Below are positions 59,199 through 64,000 of a DNA stretch of 64,000 nucleotides, piece after piece; the stretch's first letter is position 1, and every line of letters starts with the position of its first letter. The translations under genes were made by a program, and so were the position numbers. The notes beneath the pieces were generated by a model. The model ran no database searches and had not been told where the DNA came from. It saw nothing but the letters and a program-made list of their open reading frames with translations. Origin of the DNA: Imbricaverruca yamaguchii (Eukaryota; Arthropoda; Thecostraca; Neoverrucidae); contig JAOTOL010001548.1 of assembly GCA_034440575.1 (NCBI GenBank), positions 62,001 to 126,000 on the forward strand, given 5' to 3'.

Positions 59199-59413
59199 CT
59201 GAAATCGAGGCGTCGTGTGACAACAAGCATCGTGACCAATAAGCATCGTGACGTCGTATGGCAATAAGCATCGGCAAATAAATATGCGAAATATATCAAC
59301 AAAAGACATCAATGAACTTCTTTCATGCCCTTTAATGCATTCCTCCTACACAGAATGATTGCATAACGTCTTCGCTTCCCTTGCAAACAACATCTAACCA
59401 TACCCAACCTTAC

Positions 59414-59536
59414 CATTTGGATCGTTGATTGCCACGACCATAGTGAGAGTAGATCCGATTGGAACGATGCCAGTGACTGGGCTAGCCCAAGGGCCCTTGC
59501 CGTCCTGAATCTCCATCCAGCAGTCCACGTTGTCGC
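59414..59536 (-). CDS. ZP-domain protein, internal exon
   Basis: Exon of 123 bp with acceptor GTGTTTCAG and donor GTAAGG on the minus strand, phase 1 to phase 1. It encodes DNVDCWMEIQDGKGPWASPV, then TGIVPIGSTLTMVVAINDPN, the typical ZP linker and first ZP-C strands (C-x-M-x-I-x2-G ... IG-x2-LT ... D). It joins in frame to FDMRVKDC of the terminal exon. Confidence 0.88.
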
Positions 59537-60436
59537 CTGAAACACACATGTGAAGGTCAGTTGGAGCCTGGTTATCACGCGGCATCGGAACTCGACATTC
59601 TTTGTACTATGGGTCGTTGCACGGTGCTACCCTCCACCTTTCGCTACAAGAGTCTCTTCGGGATGAAGACAGCAGCATCGTCAGCGATGGCTCGCGTGTG
59701 AGCGGCTTGGAGGACGTTGAACCTTGGTCATGTGTGAAGATTCTCCATGCCATCGACTGCTGAAGGTTCTCCATGAAGGTTCTCCAAGCCATCGACTGCT
59801 GTTGTTATGTCAAGCCGCATGCTTTCCTGTCCGTACAGATTCCTTACCCACCTTTAACCTCAATGGTCAACAAGGAATAATGTACACAACTAAGCATTGG
59901 CACACAACATCATCACATCACTGTATGTTTTTCGGTGCGGTGATCACAAGTAACTGAAATTCTGACGCGTGGCCACTCGTTTCGCTATAATCAAGCTATG
60001 GAATGGCCCAGTTTTCCATTGGCGAAAGAATACCCTTGTCAAACGAGCTAAAAGAAAGGGCTACAGGAACGTCACTGACCAAATTTGCAAGGCGATTGGC
60101 TAAATTTGTATTATGGAAAGTCATTCACTGTTAGGCATTTGATGGAGATATTGTGTACATCCATAGGCGACAGAATCAAGAGATATAGGCAAACATCTCA
60201 AGTCACAAAGAGATAGTCCAGCCAACAAAATGGCACATAAAAATTGAAGACTTCGAAAATTGCATGAAAGAAACAGTCAGCCACTGACAGCTACGTGTTC
60301 ATTACAAGCTCATTCAAGCCAGCAATGCGTGCCTACAGTCTTAAAATACAAAACAGCTTAGCGGTATTGCAGATGGTAAAGTGGTTATAACGTTACAAAG
60401 GCATAAAAGTTGAAGCCGAATGTGAGGGAAACTAAC

Positions 60437-60497
60437 CTGGAGTCAGGTGCTCTCCAGCCCGGTAAAGAAAGGAACGCCGAATATATATAAGCGGAGT
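60437..60497 (-). CDS. ZP-domain protein, upstream exon (candidate)
   Basis: On the minus strand, acceptor CTCACCTTTTCAG and donor CCAG|GTTAGT enclose 61 bp read in phase 0 to phase 1: TPLIYIRRSFLYRAGEHLTP. Joined to the next exon this gives a basic aromatic strand followed by GDNVDCW, the expected order in ZP domains (…F…G…GD…CW). Short, so some doubt remains. The ZP-N exons and signal peptide should lie at higher coordinates but were not recognised. Confidence 0.6.
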
Positions 60498-63400
60498 CTG
60501 AAAAGGTGAGCACTCTCATCAGATTCTTTAGAGCCGATCAGTGCCATTAGTTTTCGGGCGTCCATGCACGATACTTCATGATGGGAAGTCAAAAGTTACC
60601 TTGAATAACGTTTACAAAGCCGGAATCTTCGTATGTTCCTTGTCACCTTCACATGTGATATGGTGTACTATGGGACTTATAGATGTGCACAACTGGCTGG
60701 TTTTGGCAGCACGTAATATCACAGTTATAATATAATGAGATTTTTATGTTTGAATCAGTGTCTTCGACAAATTCGGATAATGTTGATTTTCTATGTGCAT
60801 TGTACTCGTAGACGTCTTGTTAACATGGCAACCGATATGGCATTTGTACTGAGAATGCATTACTTCCAGAAAGGCTGGCGAGGTTTGCGCAGACCCGATC
60901 ACCAGCTCTGAAGAGCCTGCCCTCTCGCCACTGTCATCCACTGTACCAGTGAATGCGTGCGTCTTCTTGCCGCGGTTCTCGCTATTTTGCACCATGCACT
61001 AGCGAGGTTCAACGTTCTGAAGGAAGAAGTGCAACACTAAGGTTTCAAGCCGCTACTGGCACTTGCAGTCGCACCCACGCTGGGCTTGCAACCGCCAGCT
61101 CGACCTGACCTGGAAGGGCCGACAGCCAGCGGCCACAGACCCGGCATTCCAGAAAACCGCGACGGCGTCTGGGGCGCGGCTGTCGCGGGAACGGCGCGAA
61201 CTTTCCCGCCACGGTGCCCGGCCGGCCGACCCCACACGGCGAGTGCACCCACCGGGCGCGCGCGCGCGACTCACAGTCCACCGGCCAGTTCGCCGGTCGT
61301 CCGCCAGGTGCCAGCCCCGTCGGCCGCAGGTGCCACTATCGGCACTGATGGGCGTGGAAACTTGGGAAGCAATACGTTATCCATATTGCGGTGTATCAAA
61401 GAGCTCCATGGCCAGTCGGGGAGGTATCTCTTACACGTGAATAAAAAATATTCCCTAACTGAGTAGTGGAAACCCAGTGAATTGATCAAATATCCCGTTG
61501 TTCAACAAATATCCTGCCCTGGGAATCAGTCAATACAACTGATTCCCAGGGCCAATGCATCGAAAGATCCATGTTTAACAAAGCTTGTTGCGAACAAAGG
61601 CCTCAAACTAACAGCCAGGCCTCATGATCTAGTGTAATTTTATCTTTCTATACCCTCTGAAGATTGAATGAGAAATATTTTGCACTTAAAATTTGGTACA
61701 GTGTTCTACGCTAGACGAGTTCAAATTGAGGTTATCGGCTACAAAAAAAACTTGCGTTTTGGGGTAGTCTTCCAAGGGAGACCACCCACCCAGTTTTAAA
61801 GATAAGCTTACGAATCTCACATGAGCGTGTAAGTACTTGATGACGAAAAGTACCAAAATAATTTGGATAACCATCCATCAGGTCACATGGTGAGGTGAAA
61901 ACCAAAAACTAACTCCATGTTCGTAACTTTTCAACTTCATCCCGGGTAAATAATCCGAGTGACCTTGCGTGTCCGAAGTCTATATGTTTTGCGCCACTTT
62001 CACTTCAAGTGTAGTTTTGGCGTTGAATTTGAATCCAGCCCTATTTCTTTTTTTGTCTCACTTAACCGGTTCGCATCGACAGATAAGGCAGATTTGAATT
62101 TAGATCCGATCGAATTTCAGTGGGTAATGAATTCGATCCGAATGTTTACAAGGGACTAAGTCGAATAATCCTGGCAAGTAAGTGTGGATCAGATTGTGAT
62201 GCGTCAAAAATATGATGCGTATATGAGACCATTGGCTATCTTTGCTGGCAACGGTGACTTCTTAGAGTTTGATGGAGGTTCAACGTCTGCTTTGGGGTAA
62301 ATTGGATAGGACTTTGGGTAGGACCGTACCAACCAACGCATTGCTGAATGCTCTATTGAGAACGATGCTCTGTGGTCACGGTTTTTCATTTCAGTGTCTC
62401 CACACAAGAACTCGCAGCAATAATGCTTTCATGAAATATTAGGTATTTGCATGGCAATTTCCTTCACGAAGATAATCTACTGACGTGCGCATTTCGACCC
62501 CTCTTGTTGGCGATGGTTCGAACTGGGATAGGTCTCGTATGACCTCAAGCTTGAATTTCCCCTATTGCACTTCCCAATCCTTCTTTCACTTATTGTTTCT
62601 CATATCAATAGCTAAATAAAATGGCAATGAAGATGCAAGAAATGGGAAAATTACATACAACCCAAACATTTTATCTCAGGCGAAGCTCCACCGATTTTAC
62701 TAATGACGTAGACAAGGTAACACAAAACAAGTTCACATATTGCAAACCGAAGTGATTAAATGCCTTCCTAAGTTATATAAGGTAACATAACCATCAAATA
62801 TCATTAAACAAACTACTTTGCACCATCCACATGACAATACTCAGACGGCAACAATGAATGAATGCAATGATCTTAGGTCCCTTTTGCTCTCATTCTTTCC
62901 ATTCACGTCTTCGCGTCACAAATCCGAACGAACTTCGTTCCCATGACGCTTTGTTTGAGGCAGTCTGTTTATATATATTAAAAAATTAACCGCGTTGACA
63001 CGTCTGCGGCAAGGCCGTACCGCTATGAAGGTGCAATCTTATCAGAATCATTGCGGCTTACCGCCTCAACCAGAGCAAAAATGCCAGCGAGTGTAGCGAC
63101 TCGACGATCTTATTTCCAGTAACGGAGAGATCAACATACCGATCAATCGCTGGATCCACTCAAGGTATTTGGTCCAAATGCATACACTAGCAATGCAAAG
63201 TAGGTGTGATTGACTTCATCGTGCACAATATGCAATCCAAAGGATAGAGAAGAGCATTCATGAATGTCATTTGTTATTCGTAGCTGGAAGTGGTGCACTG
63301 AAAGCATGCACATGCCTTGGCGACGCCATTGTGTACACCAGTTCCATTGCTCAGCTCGTGGCACGTCGCCATCCCAGTTCGGCCTGAAGCCCGGAAGCTA

Positions 63401-64000
63401 CAGCTCAGCGCATAAATGAAACCATTCCATTACCACAAACTATCATGACGTAAATTATTACTCAGGACGACGAAAATGGTTGCCGATATTATCGGGCTTC
63501 AGCTCAAACAGCAGAAGCGGTTGCCGGTGTTACCTGGCTACAGATATGACAGGTACAACAGCAGACGAATCAATTGTCTGTGTGTCATGGTGAGACGCGA
63601 CGATATTCCAGGGGCGGGATGGGGGTGGGGGTACACTCGAGCCTTTCCAGAGGGGCGCGTTTTCTCGGCCGGAGTGGCACCACCTCCCCATGGGGCTCAT
63701 CTCCCAGTCCTCCCCCAGCATCCGCTCCCGCGTAGATGGACCCCTTCGGTAGAGGGTAAGCTCAAGACGATGACCGGCAGTAGTCCTTGGGAACTGGAGC
63801 AATCATGGGCCTCACTTCGCCTCGATTCACATGAATTAATGACACTCCCATATTCAGCCGGTTCCGAGCGAGACGTAACGGGATGGGGTTGCGTAGCCTC
63901 CTGCGTGGCTGTTCGCGTGGATATCCTGGAAGCGGGCCGGCGGATATTGCGTTTTCAGATTAACCGGCCGCGACTTTGCAGCAGAAGAACTCGGACCACT
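60498..64000. other. Upstream part of the ZP gene or intergenic, nothing firm
   Basis: A GC- and CpG-rich block at 61060-61330 has no domain-bearing ORF. A perfect hairpin lies at 61517-61551. The rest is unique AT-rich DNA, with G- and C-rich blocks near 63600-63720. Confidence 0.4.
61517..61551. repeat. Perfect hairpin with 14-bp arms
   Basis: CCCTGGGAATCAGT at 61517-61530 and its inverse at 61538-61551 with a 7-nt loop. Confidence 0.9.

Noticed and set aside
63590..63720. Possible similarity of a GC-rich segment to 8500-8790
   Set aside because: Shared GGGGCG/CCTTTCC-type words only; no convincing alignment by eye.

Overview
The window looks like animal nuclear DNA, most likely from an arthropod and plausibly a crustacean. 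Coding sequence is split into short GC-rich exons with canonical AG/GT boundaries. One exon encodes a pacifastin-type inhibitor module, a family best known from arthropods. The intervening DNA is full of microsatellites, minisatellites, SINEs and other transposon remains. The species cannot be named from sequence alone. No operons, CRISPR arrays or rRNA genes are visible.

Region 1 (1 to about 37.2 kb, + strand): ten spliced exons, all phase 1 to phase 1, of a secreted-type cysteine-rich gene whose 5' end lies left of the window. It has WAP (four-disulfide core) exons at 417, 11547 and 15355. Separate exons at 13198, 13976, 16779, 20547 and 30771 encode a small four-cysteine module resembling the follistatin N-terminal (FOLN) fold. 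Two tiny exons follow at 31023 and 33070. Long introns carry three copies of a tRNA-derived SINE, a 3'-truncated non-LTR retrotransposon (minus strand, 23.3-25.4 kb), and a 2.65-kb DNA transposon (25741-28390) with long terminal inverted repeats and a large transposase-like ORF.

Region 2 (37.2-55.4 kb, + strand): a nearly complete second gene of the same superfamily. A TATA-type promoter and a first exon with a signal peptide are followed by four exons in which WAP and FOLN-like modules are fused. Then come a pacifastin-like exon, another WAP exon, a novel 12-cysteine exon and an acidic terminal exon with stop and poly(A) signal. The exon phases join throughout and the parts sum to 724 codons plus stop. 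The product is probably a secreted multi-headed protease inhibitor, antimicrobial or matrix protein. Inhibition is inferred from the families, not shown.

Region 3 (58.0-60.5 kb, - strand): the 3' part of a zona pellucida (ZP) domain membrane protein, convergent with gene 2. It has the ZP-C core, a long Ala/Pro-rich linker, a polybasic furin-type site, a transmembrane helix and a short cytoplasmic tail. Its upstream exons were not found; 60.5-64 kb shows nothing else convincing.

The most distinctive local signals are: minisatellite arrays in the introns of both WAP genes that carry copies of splice sites (clearest at 16.2-16.8, 45.6-45.9 and 46.3-47.3 kb); the unclassified transposon, with a 23-bp duplication that puts its N-terminus out of frame; and foldback repeats with hammerhead-ribozyme-like cores (48.4-48.7, 30.25-30.41 and a half copy at 3.97 kb).
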